A stretch of 64,000 bases of DNA from DASPSR01 sp035498715 (lineage in GTDB: Bacteria > Nitrospirota > UBA9217), in the NCBI GenBank assembly GCA_035498715.1, contig DATJZV010000186.1, positions 1-64,000 on the forward strand, given 5' to 3'. Within the stretch, counting starts at the first letter, position 1; each line of letters begins with the position of its first letter. Shown piece by piece: positions 1 to 8,954 of this stretch. The position numbers and the translations under genes are program-made. The notes below the pieces were generated by a model. The model saw only the letters and a program-made list of their open reading frames with translations. It did not search any database and was not told the origin of the DNA.

Positions 1-46
1 CGAGTGCTCGGGATTTAGACGGGTCAAACGGCAGACCTGATGTTGT

Positions 47-2434
47 ATGAACAAACATACCCTGAGGGTGCTGGAATATGACAAAGCGATAAATATCGTC
101 GCTGCGTATGCTGCATCAGAAGCAGGAAGAGCGGCCGTTATGGAACTGCAGCCGGCCGCAGATGTTCAGACGGTCAAGACACGGCTCAGGGAGGCCCGTG
201 AGTTTACCCAGATATTACAGAGCGGTGAAAAGCCGCCGCTCGACGGGATTCTCGACGTCAGGCAGGCGGTCGAAAAACTCGGGGTGCGTGGCAGCTTGCT
301 CTCCCCGTCTGAGCTTTTGAACATAGCGACCACGCTTGGCGCAGGCAGACGGGTCAAAAGCTTTTTTCAAAAATTCGAAGGTAAAAGTAAGGGGGCTGCG
401 CTGGCTGCGCCGCTTCTGAGCGCCAGAGCGGCTGCTATCCATTCGCTGAAGCCGATAGAAGATGCGGTCCTTAATGCTATCGATGATAAGGCCGAGGTCA
501 AGGACTCGGCCAGCGCCGTTCTCCGGAAAATCCGGAAACAGATCACACGGATGCGAGAAGAAATCCTTGACCGAATGTCCTGCATCCTTCAGAACAGCGG
601 TTATCAAAAGGTCATTCAAGAGCCGGTGATCACGGTCCGCGACGACCGGTACGTGCTGCCGCTTAAGCCCAATTTTAGGCAGAGCCTCAAGGGTGTGGTG
701 CACGGCCAGTCGGGCTCGCGGGCTACGCTCTTTGTTGAGCCCCTTGATGTATTGGAGCAGAACAACCGCCTTGCCGAACTCCGCATGGAGGAGCGTGAGG
801 AAGTTGAACACATCCTGCGCGAGCTCACCTCACTCATGGCGCAAGAGGCTGACCGGATCGAATTAGCGATCCATACGCTCGCCCTGATTGACGCCGTATA
901 TGCCAGGGCGCGGTTCTGTATGGATTATGATGGCACGATACCCGAAATATCGGCAGACGGAAACATCCGGCTCCGAGCGGCAAGACACCCGTTGCTCGTT
1001 GGGAAGTCCAAGACCGGTGCCCCTTATACGGACATTACGCCGAATGACATTGTTCTCGACGGTGGGAAACGGGTGTTGATCCTGAGCGGGCCGAACGCAG
1101 GCGGAAAGACGGTTATCCTCAAGACCGTTGGTCTACTCTGCCTCATGGCTCAATCAGGTCTGCCGGTGACTGCTGCTGAAGGGAGTGAGATTCCATGTTT
1201 CGGCTCAGTGTTTGCCGATATCGGCGACGAACAGAGCTTGGAGCAGGATCTGAGCACGTTCTCGTCTCACGTGAGCCAGATTGCTGAGATCCTTCGGCAG
1301 GCGACAGGGGGATCCCTGGTTCTCATGGATGAGCTCGGCTCTGGAACGGACCCAGGTGAGGGCGCGGGACTTGGCGCAGCAGTACTCGAGAGCCTGATCG
1401 AGCGCGGATGCATCACTGTGGTGACGACGCATCACAACGCCCTCAAGCTCTTCGGTTCCCAGACGAGTGGCGCGGTGAACGCCGCCATGGAGTTTGATCC
1501 GACAACGCTCAAACCAACGTACCGGCTCATACCGGGCAGGCCGGGTAGGAGTTACGGGCTTGACATGGCGGCACGGCTTGGCGTGCCTGATGTCGTAATC
1601 CAAAAAGCTCGGGCCCAGCTGGGACAGGACGATGCCCGTCTCGAGAAACTTTTGGCGCAGGTTGAGAACGATTCTCAGCTCCTGGTATCAGAGCGGCAGA
1701 CACTCGAAAAAGAACTAGCAGCAGTACACCAGGAACGCGCCGAGGTAACTGCGGTGCTCCGCAACGCGCGGGAAGAAGCACGAGACGTTAAATCTAGAGC
1801 CAGGACGGAAGCAAAAGAGATCCTGACGTCGCTCCGGCAGAAACTTCGCGATTTGTCCCGCATCGTAACGCTTGAGCAGGTCGACGCTAAAAAAATGAGC
1901 CTGGAGGTTGAAGCGCTCGGCAAAAGACTCGAGCCTGACGATTTCGCGGGGCCGCGGGTTAATTCCGAGAGTATGAAGGATATACACGTTGGAGACACCG
2001 TACGGATAGCGAAGCTCAATAAGACTGGTACGGTGATTTCTTTGCACCGAGACATGATCGAACTCGAGGTCAACGGGAGGAAGATCAGGCTCTCGACAGC
2101 AGACGTCACGTCGGTAGAATCTGAGCCGCGACATAGACAAGAGGTTTCAACTCCTGGATGGGGGGCCGAACTCCACGAGGAAGAAGGCTCAGTGGATCGG
2201 TTAAACATCATCGGCTTTCACGTGGACGAGGGATTGGCAGAGGTCGACCGGTTTATTGATCGGTCAGGGTTCAACCACCATTCGGTCGTGACCATCATTC
2301 ATGGTTTGGGGACCGGGGCGCTCAAGGCGGCGGTAACGGACTTTTTGAATAAACATCCGCTGGTCGCATCCATTCGTTCCGGCGAACCTGCTGAGGGCGG
2401 CGCAGGAGTAACGGTGGTGGAGTTGAAAAAATAA
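47..2434 (+). CDS. mutS2: Endonuclease MutS2 (MutS-family ATPase with C-terminal Smr domain)
   Basis: 795 residues, the usual length for MutS2. The MutS-type ATPase core has a Walker A motif GPNAGGKT near residue 348 and a downstream LMDELGSGTDP Walker B stretch. A charged coiled-coil segment lies around residues 520-620, and an Smr domain fills the last 80 residues, with its HGLGTGALK signature. In known members MutS2 acts on branched DNA or stalled ribosomes and is not a mismatch-repair MutS. The first Smr motif reads LNIIG where many family members have LDLRG, so the usual acidic residue is Asn. The stop codon is followed one base later by the GTG of dnaG, implying translational coupling. 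Identification is firm; the nuclease activity of this copy is open. Confidence 0.95.
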   Translation: MNKHTLRVLEYDKAINIVAAYAASEAGRAAVMELQPAADVQTVKTRLREAREFTQILQSGEKPPLDGILDVRQAVEKLGVRGSLLSPSELLNIATTLGAGRRVKSFFQKFEGKSKGAALAAPLLSARAAAIHSLKPIEDAVLNAIDDKAEVKDSASAVLRKIRKQITRMREEILDRMSCILQNSGYQKVIQEPVITVRDDRYVLPLKPNFRQSLKGVVHGQSGSRATLFVEPLDVLEQNNRLAELRMEEREEVEHILRELTSLMAQEADRIELAIHTLALIDAVYARARFCMDYDGTIPEISADGNIRLRAARHPLLVGKSKTGAPYTDITPNDIVLDGGKRVLILSGPNAGGKTVILKTVGLLCLMAQSGLPVTAAEGSEIPCFGSVFADIGDEQSLEQDLSTFSSHVSQIAEILRQATGGSLVLMDELGSGTDPGEGAGLGAAVLESLIERGCITVVTTHHNALKLFGSQTSGAVNAAMEFDPTTLKPTYRLIPGRPGRSYGLDMAARLGVPDVVIQKARAQLGQDDARLEKLLAQVENDSQLLVSERQTLEKELAAVHQERAEVTAVLRNAREEARDVKSRARTEAKEILTSLRQKLRDLSRIVTLEQVDAKKMSLEVEALGKRLEPDDFAGPRVNSESMKDIHVGDTVRIAKLNKTGTVISLHRDMIELEVNGRKIRLSTADVTSVESEPRHRQEVSTPGWGAELHEEEGSVDRLNIIGFHVDEGLAEVDRFIDRSGFNHHSVVTIIHGLGTGALKAAVTDFLNKHPLVASIRSGEPAEGGAGVTVVELKK

Positions 2435-2435
2435 C

Positions 2436-4220
2436 GTGTACTCCGAAGATATCATAGGTCGGGTTAGGGACAGCGTCGATATTGTTGATCTAGTTTCCGG
2501 ATATGTGTCTCTGAAGAAAACGGGCAAGAACCATACGGGGCTCTGTCCATTTCATGCGGAGAAGACCCCGTCATTCAGTGTGAATCCGGATAAGCAGATC
2601 TTTCACTGCTTCGGGTGCGGTGCCGGCGGTGATGTGTTCAAGTTTATCGAGCTGCAAGAGGGATTGAACTTTCCCGACGCCGTGAGAGCGCTCGCAGGCC
2701 GTGCCGGCATATCTTTACCGACGGACAGCAGGTCGCACGGTCAGGACAAAAAGTCTGAGGATGAACGAAAGGTTCTCCTCAAAATCATTGCCGACGCTGT
2801 AGAATATTTCAAAAAAGAGCTCGAAGGGCCCGCGGGAAGCGCGGCTCGGGCGTACCTTCAGAAGCGGGGTGTAACCGACGCCATTGTGCAGGAGTTTGCT
2901 CTCGGCTATGCTAAGCCCGAGTGGGACGGTCTGCTCCGGCACCTCAAGCAGAAAGGCCATGCTTTTGGCCAGATGGAGAAAGCCGGGCTCATTGTCAAGC
3001 GGAGCGACGGCGAGGGATACTATGACCGGTTTCGGGGGAGGATAATCTTCCCGATCCGTGATATCGCGGGGAAAGTGATCGCTTTCGGCGGCAGGGTGAT
3101 GGACGACTCCCTGCCCAAGTACCTGAACTCGTCAGAAACGCCGCTCTACAGCAAGAGCAACACGCTCTACTGTTTGGACATGGCAAAAGAGCTCGGTCGC
3201 AGGCAGGGATATTTTATTATCGTCGAGGGATACCTCGATGCGATCGCCTGCCACCAGTATGGCGTGCGGAACGCAGTCGCAACGCTCGGCACGGCGCTCA
3301 CCGAGGGCCACCTCCGGCTCATGCGGAGGTTTTCCGATAAGCTCGTGCTGATCTTCGATCCAGACCCGGCCGGAGTCAAGGCCTCGCTTCGGGGATCTGA
3401 CCTTTTTATGACGAGCGGCATGAAGGTGAACGTGGTCTCACTCCCCGATGGCGACGATCCGGACACGTTTTTGCAGAAGCACGGGCACGATGCGTTCGCT
3501 GCATGCCTACGCAAGTCGGTTAAGTTCATGGACTTCGTACTTGGGCAGGTGCTAAAGAGCGGATCGCTTGCCTCGATTGACGATAAGGTGCAGAAAGCTG
3601 AAGAGATGCTTGGGTTCATCGCAAAAATCCCGAGCGGCATCGAACGTGACCATTATATCAGGAAAACGGCGGAGGCGCTGGACCTGAATGAGACAGTTCT
3701 CAGACAGGAAATCCCGACACACACCCGGCGCGCTGCGTCTGCGTCGGGCGGAGCCAAGGGGTCTGTTCCTGTTCCTGCATGGAGGCACCGGCCCAAGGCC
3801 GAAGAGATACTGATACACCTCATGCTGAAAGATGATGAGATAGCTCGAAGTCTGAAAGAACAGATTCAACCTCAGGATTTTACCGATCCTTTGTTCCAGC
3901 GGGTGGTGCAGAGGATTCTCGATGCTCTTGAAAAGACCGGCAGGCTCGATATGGGGACGCTTATCCAGGACGGCGACGAGGAAATCAACAGCGTGATCTC
4001 CCATTATTCCGTGCTCGAGATGAATTACCACGATCCTCACAAGCACTGCCAGGACTGTGTGGACATAATCAAGCAGCAGAACCATGCCAGGAAGATGAAG
4101 GCATTGATTACGGCGATCAAGAACGCGGAGGTCCTCGGAGACAACGCTGAACTCGCCAGACTCATCGAGGAGCAAAACCGGTTAAGCCGGAAGCCAGGCA
4201 GACGGATTCCCGGTTTATAG
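2436..4220 (+). CDS. dnaG: DNA primase
   Basis: 594 residues, full length. An N-terminal CHC2 zinc-binding domain carries C37-P-F-H40 and C58-x-x-C61. The RNA-polymerase/TOPRIM core follows, with EGYLD at about 264-268 and the metal-binding DPDPAG near 308-313. A C-terminal helicase-interaction region follows residue 440. It makes RNA primers for lagging-strand synthesis. The start is GTG, one base after the mutS2 stop, with a GGTGGAG ribosome site inside mutS2. rpoD follows, recalling the dnaG-rpoD macromolecular-synthesis cluster of many bacteria, but with mutS2 rather than rpsU upstream. Confidence 0.97.
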   Translation: MYSEDIIGRVRDSVDIVDLVSGYVSLKKTGKNHTGLCPFHAEKTPSFSVNPDKQIFHCFGCGAGGDVFKFIELQEGLNFPDAVRALAGRAGISLPTDSRSHGQDKKSEDERKVLLKIIADAVEYFKKELEGPAGSAARAYLQKRGVTDAIVQEFALGYAKPEWDGLLRHLKQKGHAFGQMEKAGLIVKRSDGEGYYDRFRGRIIFPIRDIAGKVIAFGGRVMDDSLPKYLNSSETPLYSKSNTLYCLDMAKELGRRQGYFIIVEGYLDAIACHQYGVRNAVATLGTALTEGHLRLMRRFSDKLVLIFDPDPAGVKASLRGSDLFMTSGMKVNVVSLPDGDDPDTFLQKHGHDAFAACLRKSVKFMDFVLGQVLKSGSLASIDDKVQKAEEMLGFIAKIPSGIERDHYIRKTAEALDLNETVLRQEIPTHTRRAASASGGAKGSVPVPAWRHRPKAEEILIHLMLKDDEIARSLKEQIQPQDFTDPLFQRVVQRILDALEKTGRLDMGTLIQDGDEEINSVISHYSVLEMNYHDPHKHCQDCVDIIKQQNHARKMKALITAIKNAEVLGDNAELARLIEEQNRLSRKPGRRIPGL

Positions 4221-4308
4221 ACATCCACGGGATCGGTATGAGCAATTTCAGATACATTTCGTGATGGCGAGCAGATGAATGCACATCACGCAGGAGGAGC
4301 ACACCAGT

Positions 4309-6111
4309 ATGTCAAAGCGGGGCAAGACAGGAGATCCAAAAAAACCGATCGCAACGGGTAAAGAGCGGAATTATGTGCCCTACGAAGAGGCGGGCGATGC
4401 CATTCCCCACGAAGAAGTTTCCACGGAACAGCTCGACAGCATTATCTCTCTGTTCGGAGACGGAGAAATCGACATCGATATTGCAGACTCCCAACATGAC
4501 GGCAAAGTGCGCCAGCCTGCCGAGGATGAAGTAGAGGAGGGCGTCGAGCCCGAAGACGCTGGCCTTGATGAAGTCGCTGAGGAGGAGGCTGAAGAAGAGG
4601 AGGTCGAGGTCGGTGTTGGGAAGACCGATGACCCTGTCCGCTTGTATCTCAAGGAAATGGGCACCGTCCCGCTCCTTTCAAAAGAGGGCGAGGTGGCGAT
4701 CGCGAAACGCATTGAAGAAGGCAAGCGAGATGCAGCCCAGGTCCTCTACAGCTTGCCGTTCTCGCTCCAGGATGTGCATGAACTGGGCGATAAGCTTCGG
4801 AAGGGCAAAATCAGCATTCATGAAGTGGTTCATTCAGGCGATGATGATTTCGAGGACATCCAGAGCCAGAACGAGGAAGAGCTGCATGCAAGGGTGCTCA
4901 AGCTGATTAGCGAGATCGATCGCCATAGCAGGGATCTCAATACTCTCGCAAATAATGCGAACAGCAACCGCGTAAGCGAGGGCAGAAAAAAGGCGCTCCG
5001 CGAGAAAGCCCAGACGACTCGGTACGCTCTCTTCGACAAGCTCGAGGCGCTCAACATACACTGTCGGCAGACTGACCGCCTGGTCGTTAAACTGCGTGAA
5101 ATGGTGAGTGAGGTGTTCCTCTCGGAGCGCGAGATCCACGGGCTCGAAAGGAAGTCGGGCCTAGCCATTGCAGATCTCAAGGAAGTCTTCAAAAAGATGC
5201 GCCAGGGAGAGCGCGAGCTCAAGAACGCTGCGCGAAGACTCGAGATGAAGCCGGAAGCCCTTCTCGGTCTTGAGAGGGTATACCGGAATGCGGTCAAGCG
5301 GGTCAGGAAAATAGAGGCGGACTGTGGGGTTTCTGCAGAGGATCTGAAGAAAGGGCTCAGGGCCTATGAGCGGGCTGAAGAACGCGCCAAGTATGCCAAG
5401 AGCGAGCTTGTGGAGGCGAACCTCCGGCTTGTGGTCTCGATCGCCAAGAAGTACACCAACCGTGGACTTCAGTTCCTCGATCTGATTCAGGAAGGGAATA
5501 TTGGCCTCATGAAGGCTGTGGACAAGTTTGAGTGGCAGCGCGGGTACAAGTTCAGCACCTATGCTACCTGGTGGATCAGACAAGCGATCACAAGGGCGAT
5601 TGCCGATCAGGCACGTACCATCCGCATCCCTGTTCACATGATTGAGACCATGAATAAGCTTATACGGACCTCGCGAGGGCTCGTCCAGGACCTCGGCAGA
5701 GAGCCGACCACCGAGGAGATTGCTGCGTCCATGAAGCTGCCGGTCGAGAAGGTCCGCAAGATCATGAAGATCGCTAAAGAGCCGATATCGCTCGAGACTC
5801 CTATCGGCGAGGAAGAGGACAGCCACCTTGGCGACTTTATCGAGGACAAGAAAGTAGCATCGCCGCTGGAGTCGGCGATTCGGAAGAACCTGCATAACCA
5901 GGTCCGGAAAGTACTGAACACGCTGACGGAGCGCGAGGAGAAGGTGCTCCGCTGGCGCTTCGGCATTGGCGAACAGACAGACCACACGCTCGAAGAGGTA
6001 GGACAGGAGTTCGACGTGACGCGCGAGCGCATCCGTCAGATCGAGGCAAAGGCGCTGCGGAAGCTCCGTCACCCGAGCAGGAGCAAACAGCTCAAGAGCT
6101 TCATGGAGTGA
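4309..6111 (+). CDS. rpoD: Primary sigma factor RpoD (sigma-70)
   Basis: About 600 residues. An acidic low-complexity stretch (many Glu/Asp, about residues 70-105) lies in the region 1.1 area. Region 1.2 follows (DPVRLYLKEMG). Regions 2.1-2.4 have the hallmark RGLQFLDLIQEGNIGLMKAV and YATWWIRQAITRAI. Region 3 and region 4.2, with VTRERIRQIEAKALRKLRHP, end the protein. This is the housekeeping sigma factor. I chose the ATG at 4309 because AGGAGG lies at 4292-4297; an in-frame ATG ten codons upstream (4279) precedes that site and is less likely. The gene sits 88 bases after dnaG in the same direction. Confidence 0.97.
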   Translation: MSKRGKTGDPKKPIATGKERNYVPYEEAGDAIPHEEVSTEQLDSIISLFGDGEIDIDIADSQHDGKVRQPAEDEVEEGVEPEDAGLDEVAEEEAEEEEVEVGVGKTDDPVRLYLKEMGTVPLLSKEGEVAIAKRIEEGKRDAAQVLYSLPFSLQDVHELGDKLRKGKISIHEVVHSGDDDFEDIQSQNEEELHARVLKLISEIDRHSRDLNTLANNANSNRVSEGRKKALREKAQTTRYALFDKLEALNIHCRQTDRLVVKLREMVSEVFLSEREIHGLERKSGLAIADLKEVFKKMRQGERELKNAARRLEMKPEALLGLERVYRNAVKRVRKIEADCGVSAEDLKKGLRAYERAEERAKYAKSELVEANLRLVVSIAKKYTNRGLQFLDLIQEGNIGLMKAVDKFEWQRGYKFSTYATWWIRQAITRAIADQARTIRIPVHMIETMNKLIRTSRGLVQDLGREPTTEEIAASMKLPVEKVRKIMKIAKEPISLETPIGEEEDSHLGDFIEDKKVASPLESAIRKNLHNQVRKVLNTLTEREEKVLRWRFGIGEQTDHTLEEVGQEFDVTRERIRQIEAKALRKLRHPSRSKQLKSFME

Positions 6112-6214
6112 GACGGCCGGATCACACGGAGGCAATGCTTGACATTTAGCGGGGGTTATGCCAATATAAACAGTTGTTACGAGGCAATTGCCAAGCACTA
6201 AATAACAGATCCCA

Positions 6215-6287
6215 AACAAATTTCAATTATTAAAATTTCATTTTGATCATTTGATTTTGTTTGGAATTTGAAATTTGGAATTTACAG
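6215..6287. repeat. AT-rich quasi-palindromic intergenic repeat phrase
   Basis: The stretch between rpoD and the tRNA is very AT-rich. It has a left half containing ccaaacaaatttcaattatt and a right half containing tttggaatttgaaatttgg that are near reverse complements. Similar wording recurs before dapF (about 33168) and lysA (about 31805). No reading frame is apparent. It resembles the dispersed non-coding phrases found between genes in several environmental phyla; copy number in the genome cannot be seen here. Confidence 0.5.
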
Positions 6288-6294
6288 TAAAGCA

Positions 6295-6370
6295 GGGCCC
6301 ATAGCTCAGTTGGTAGAGCTACCGGCTCATAACCGGTTGGTCCCAGGTTCGAGTCCTGGTGGGCCCACCA
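6295..6370 (+). tRNA. tRNA with CAT anticodon (Met or lysidine-type Ile2)
   Basis: A complete 76-nt cloverleaf. The acceptor GGGCCCA pairs with TGGGCCC at 6360-6366, followed by discriminator A and an encoded CCA. The anticodon stem ACCGG/CCGGT encloses the loop CTCATAA, giving anticodon CAT at 6328-6330. The T-arm GGTTCGAGTCC is canonical. The first base pair is G-C, so this is not the initiator tRNA, which usually has an unpaired first position. From sequence alone I cannot decide between elongator Met and the Ile tRNA whose CAT anticodon is modified by TilS. Confidence 0.95.
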
Positions 6371-6466
6371 ATTAATCGATAACAGGGAGATGCTTCAGAT
6401 GTTCGAGGTGAAGAACTCATTGGATCATGGCGCTGTTGATAGCAGGCAGCCCTCGGATAAAACCAT

Positions 6467-6497
6467 AAAATGCGCCGATAGGCGCATTTTTATTTTG
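6467..6497 (+). terminator. Intrinsic terminator-like hairpin just before the zinc-ribbon gene
   Basis: A perfect 10-bp inverted repeat, AAAATGCGCC / GGCGCATTTT, with a GATA tetraloop is followed by a T-rich run. It would end the transcript of the tRNA upstream. It is immediately followed by the GGAGG ribosome site (6497-6501) of the next gene, so it could also act as an attenuator-like element for that gene. Confidence 0.75.
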
Positions 6498-6505
6498 GAG
6501 GTGGC

Positions 6506-7231
6506 ATGGAAGAACAGCTGAGCATGCTCATACAGCTTCAGGAAATAGATACGAAGATCCGCTCTCTCGCCCAGCGGAAAATCCAGCTTCCTGAGATACT
6601 GGCATCGCTCGAACGTCGGCGTGCAGCGAGCAAAGAGGAATTCGACAAGACCAAAGAAGCACTCCAGACAGCACAGAAGAATAAGCGCGACCGGGACAAA
6701 GACCTGGAGGTTGGCGTGCAAAAGGTCGAAAAACTCAAGGCGCGCACCTCCGAGATCAAGACCAATAAAGAGTACCAGGCACTGCTCAAGGAAATAGAGA
6801 CAGCAGAGCAGGAAAATAAAGCGATCGAGGATGAGGTTCTCGTGCTGATGGAGCAAATTGACGCGGCAGCTATGTCGATTACGACGGCAGAAAAAAAAGC
6901 CCGGGACGATGAGGATGCAATCGTTGCCGAGCAGAAAGAGCATGAGGTAGTCTTCGTGAAGCTTGAAAAGGAGTTAAAAGAAGTGGAAGGCGAGCGGCAA
7001 GAGATAGCAGCGCGCATCGATGCCGCGATACTCGGACAGTACCAAAAGCTCCTCAAATCCAAGGTGGGCATCGCCATAGCGGAGGCGCGGGGCGAATCCT
7101 GTTCAGGCTGCTACATGAGCATCCCGCCCCAGGTCTTCGTCAATGTCAAGAAAAACAGCAGTATCATCACCTGTCCTCATTGCGGCCGGATTTTATATTA
7201 TAAGGAAGCCGTCGTACAGAAAAATACCTGA
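6506..7231 (+). CDS. Zinc-ribbon coiled-coil protein (C4-type zinc ribbon domain, DUF164/CdsZ family)
   Basis: 241 residues. Residues 1-190 are almost entirely heptad-like and highly charged, predicting a long antiparallel coiled coil. The C-terminus is a zinc ribbon with C199-x-x-C202 and C223-x-x-C226, followed by GRILYY, typical of the family. Proteins of this family are widespread and implicated in RNA or translation-associated roles; the exact function of this one is not shown by sequence. A strong GGAGG site precedes the ATG directly after a terminator-like hairpin. An RNase HI-like gene follows. Confidence 0.85.
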   Translation: MEEQLSMLIQLQEIDTKIRSLAQRKIQLPEILASLERRRAASKEEFDKTKEALQTAQKNKRDRDKDLEVGVQKVEKLKARTSEIKTNKEYQALLKEIETAEQENKAIEDEVLVLMEQIDAAAMSITTAEKKARDDEDAIVAEQKEHEVVFVKLEKELKEVEGERQEIAARIDAAILGQYQKLLKSKVGIAIAEARGESCSGCYMSIPPQVFVNVKKNSSIITCPHCGRILYYKEAVVQKNT

Positions 7232-7257
7232 TCCGGACAAACCGGAACCAATGATTA

Positions 7258-7334
7258 TCACCACGGAGACACGTCGAACACAGAGGACATCATGAATTTT
7301 TCCCCTCTGACCGCAGCGCCGCCGTGGTTTATTT
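7258..7334. repeat. Degenerate palindromic intergenic element (ccacggag...gccgtgg)
   Basis: Between the zinc-ribbon gene and the RNase HI gene, a left arm ccacggagacac and cacagagga is mirrored by a right arm containing cctctgaccgcagcg and cgccgtgg. The wording is that of the common dispersed phrase 'ccacggagacacggag ... cacagag'. It looks like a decayed copy of a mobile or dispersed repeat and has no convincing reading frame. Confidence 0.5.
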
Positions 7335-7376
7335 TTTCGCTTTTGAAAACGTTGTTTTTCTTTGGAAAGGATTATG

Positions 7377-7778
7377 ATGGAATTGACAATTTTTACCGAC
7401 GGAGCATCTCGGAATAACCCTGGTGAGGCCGGGGCGGGCATTTTTATCACTAAGGGCAGCTTACCTATCAATAAGATAGCCCGGTATCTGGGAAGGACCA
7501 CGAACAATGTTGCAGAATATACTGCCGCAATTATTGGACTGGAACAGGCCGTGAAGCTGCGAGCATCGAGCGTCAAGCTCTGTGCGGATTCCGAGCTCCT
7601 CGTGAAACAGCTGAATGGCCAGTATAAAGTCAAGAACGAGGGCTTGAAGCCGCTGTACGCAAAGGTCAAGGAACTTATTGCAAAGATTGGCAGCGTCGAG
7701 GTACAATACATACCAAGGGACCAGAACAAGGAAGCAGATGCTTTGGCGAACAAGGCCATTGATGAAAAGCTGAAATAA
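7377..7778 (+). CDS. RNase HI-like ribonuclease
   Basis: About 133 residues. The RNase H fold carries the acidic catalytic set: Asp in FTDGASRNNPG, Glu in NVAEYTAAI, Asp in LCADSELL and Asp in NKEADALAN. It degrades the RNA strand of RNA/DNA hybrids. The protein is shorter than E. coli RnhA and resembles the compact Gram-positive/archaeal-type RNase HI family with the NNPGEAG loop. I prefer the second of two tandem ATGs (7377) because GGAAAGG ends six bases upstream; 7374 is possible. It lies upstream of the RNase P RNA, also RNA-processing. Confidence 0.88.
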   Translation: MELTIFTDGASRNNPGEAGAGIFITKGSLPINKIARYLGRTTNNVAEYTAAIIGLEQAVKLRASSVKLCADSELLVKQLNGQYKVKNEGLKPLYAKVKELIAKIGSVEVQYIPRDQNKEADALANKAIDEKLK

Positions 7779-7851
7779 TTTGCGACATCCATGTCCTGAT
7801 AAATTTTTAGTTTTTCTGTGTCCTACGCGGTAAGAACAAGGTTATTCCATG

Positions 7852-8228
7852 TCAGAGCGGGTGAGGTGATTGCTCCCCGGAAACGGGGGGAGGAAAGTCC
7901 GAGCTCCGCAGGGCAAGGCGGTCCCGAAACGGGACAGGGGGTGACCCCATGGACAGTGCCACAGAAAAGAAGACCGCCCCGAATAGGGGTAAGGGTGAAA
8001 CGGTGGAGTAAGAGCCCACCACATTCCTGGGTGACCGGGAATGCTTGGAAAACCCCGCCTGGAGCAAGACCACATAGGGAAGCGTCTCCCGAGCAATCGG
8101 GAGTAAGGACTGCCCGTCCGAGACTTCCGGGTAGGTCGCTCGTGCCTTCGAGCAATCGAGGGCCCAGATAAATAATCACTGCTCTCGGGCGACCGGGAGA
8201 ACAGAACTCGGCTTACGGCCCGCTCTGA
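7852..8228 (+). ncRNA. rnpB: RNase P RNA, bacterial class A
   Basis: The ends pair perfectly over 10 bp to form helix P1 (7852-7861 with 8219-8228). The universally conserved 5' segment GAGGAAAGTCCGAGCTCC lies near 7889-7906, and the 3' core ACAGAA...GGCTTACGGCCC near 8200-8220. Interior stem-loops with GNRA-like loops (CCCGAAACGGG, TCCCGAGCAATCGGGA) are clear. A run of seven T follows P1 directly, so P1 plus T-tract probably serves as the intrinsic terminator. It is the catalytic RNA that matures tRNA 5' ends. ORFs called inside it are spurious. Confidence 0.96.
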
Positions 8229-8282
8229 TTTTTTTGATAAGGCTGGAGATATTTCAGTTTATTCTCCTTATGAGAGTGTTCC

Positions 8283-8924
8283 ATGAGCAAAAAAAGTTTT
8301 ACCATCCATCCATTCGATAAGCTCAAAAAAAAAATAGAGCACAGCAAGGCAATTCACTTGTCTCCGCCTATTCTTCCCAAGAAAAAAGAACACCTTACCG
8401 ATGAAGAGCTGTTCTGTGATGCCATGGATGATGTCCAGGAGATTGAAGAATACCGTGGACTGTCCTGCGCTCAGCGCCACCGGAAAATCATCTCCGATCC
8501 GGCGCGACGTCACCCCGATCACGAAGTACTCATGATTCTCAGCGAAATCGCAGAAGGGCGGCAACCGGTAAACCTGCCGGATACGCAGGAATACGTTGAA
8601 TGGACTAATCCGGATTACCGGGACGACATCATTCAGAGACTGCATGGAGGAGACTTCTCTGTTCAGGAGTTCCTCGATCTACACGGTTTCACCGTCCCCG
8701 AGGCTGAAATGGAACTGGAATCCTTTATCGAGGCCTCCTTTAAAAAAGGGCTGCGCTGTATCAAGATCATCCATGGCAGGGGGCTCCGCTCCACAGGGGG
8801 AGCCCGATTAAAGGAGGCTGTCGTCAAGCGGCTTTCGGGACACTACCGGAAGGACATTATTGCATACGTGACCGCACGGCAGTGCGACGGAGGGCTCGGT
8901 GCACTCTACGTCCTGCTTCGGTGA
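8283..8924 (+). CDS. Stand-alone Smr-domain protein
   Basis: 213 residues. The N-terminal half is basic and poorly conserved. The C-terminal 85 residues form an Smr domain with FLDLHGFTVPEAE (the LDLHG motif) and IIHGRGLRSTGGARLK (HGxG motif). In other bacteria such proteins (SmrA/SmrB type) are DNA nicking enzymes or ribosome-collision endonucleases; which applies here is unknown. Unlike the Smr domain of MutS2 in this window, its first motif keeps the Asp. ATG at 8283; the gene starts about 50 bases after the rnpB T-tract and is followed by the MutY-like gene. Confidence 0.85.
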   Translation: MSKKSFTIHPFDKLKKKIEHSKAIHLSPPILPKKKEHLTDEELFCDAMDDVQEIEEYRGLSCAQRHRKIISDPARRHPDHEVLMILSEIAEGRQPVNLPDTQEYVEWTNPDYRDDIIQRLHGGDFSVQEFLDLHGFTVPEAEMELESFIEASFKKGLRCIKIIHGRGLRSTGGARLKEAVVKRLSGHYRKDIIAYVTARQCDGGLGALYVLLR

Positions 8925-8954
8925 AAATAATTTTTTCTATATATAAACACAAGC

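Noticed and set aside
5161..6219. 352-codon minus-strand ORF opposite rpoD
   Set aside because: It is the mirror of strongly conserved sigma factor regions and has no family features.
8018..8160. Stems with GAGCAATC loops considered as a CRISPR or repeat array
   Set aside because: They are the paired stem-loops of RNase P RNA; no regular spacers occur here or elsewhere in the window.
7818..8171. Open reading frames on both strands of about 117 codons
   Set aside because: They lie inside the RNase P RNA gene, whose structure and conserved segments are clear.
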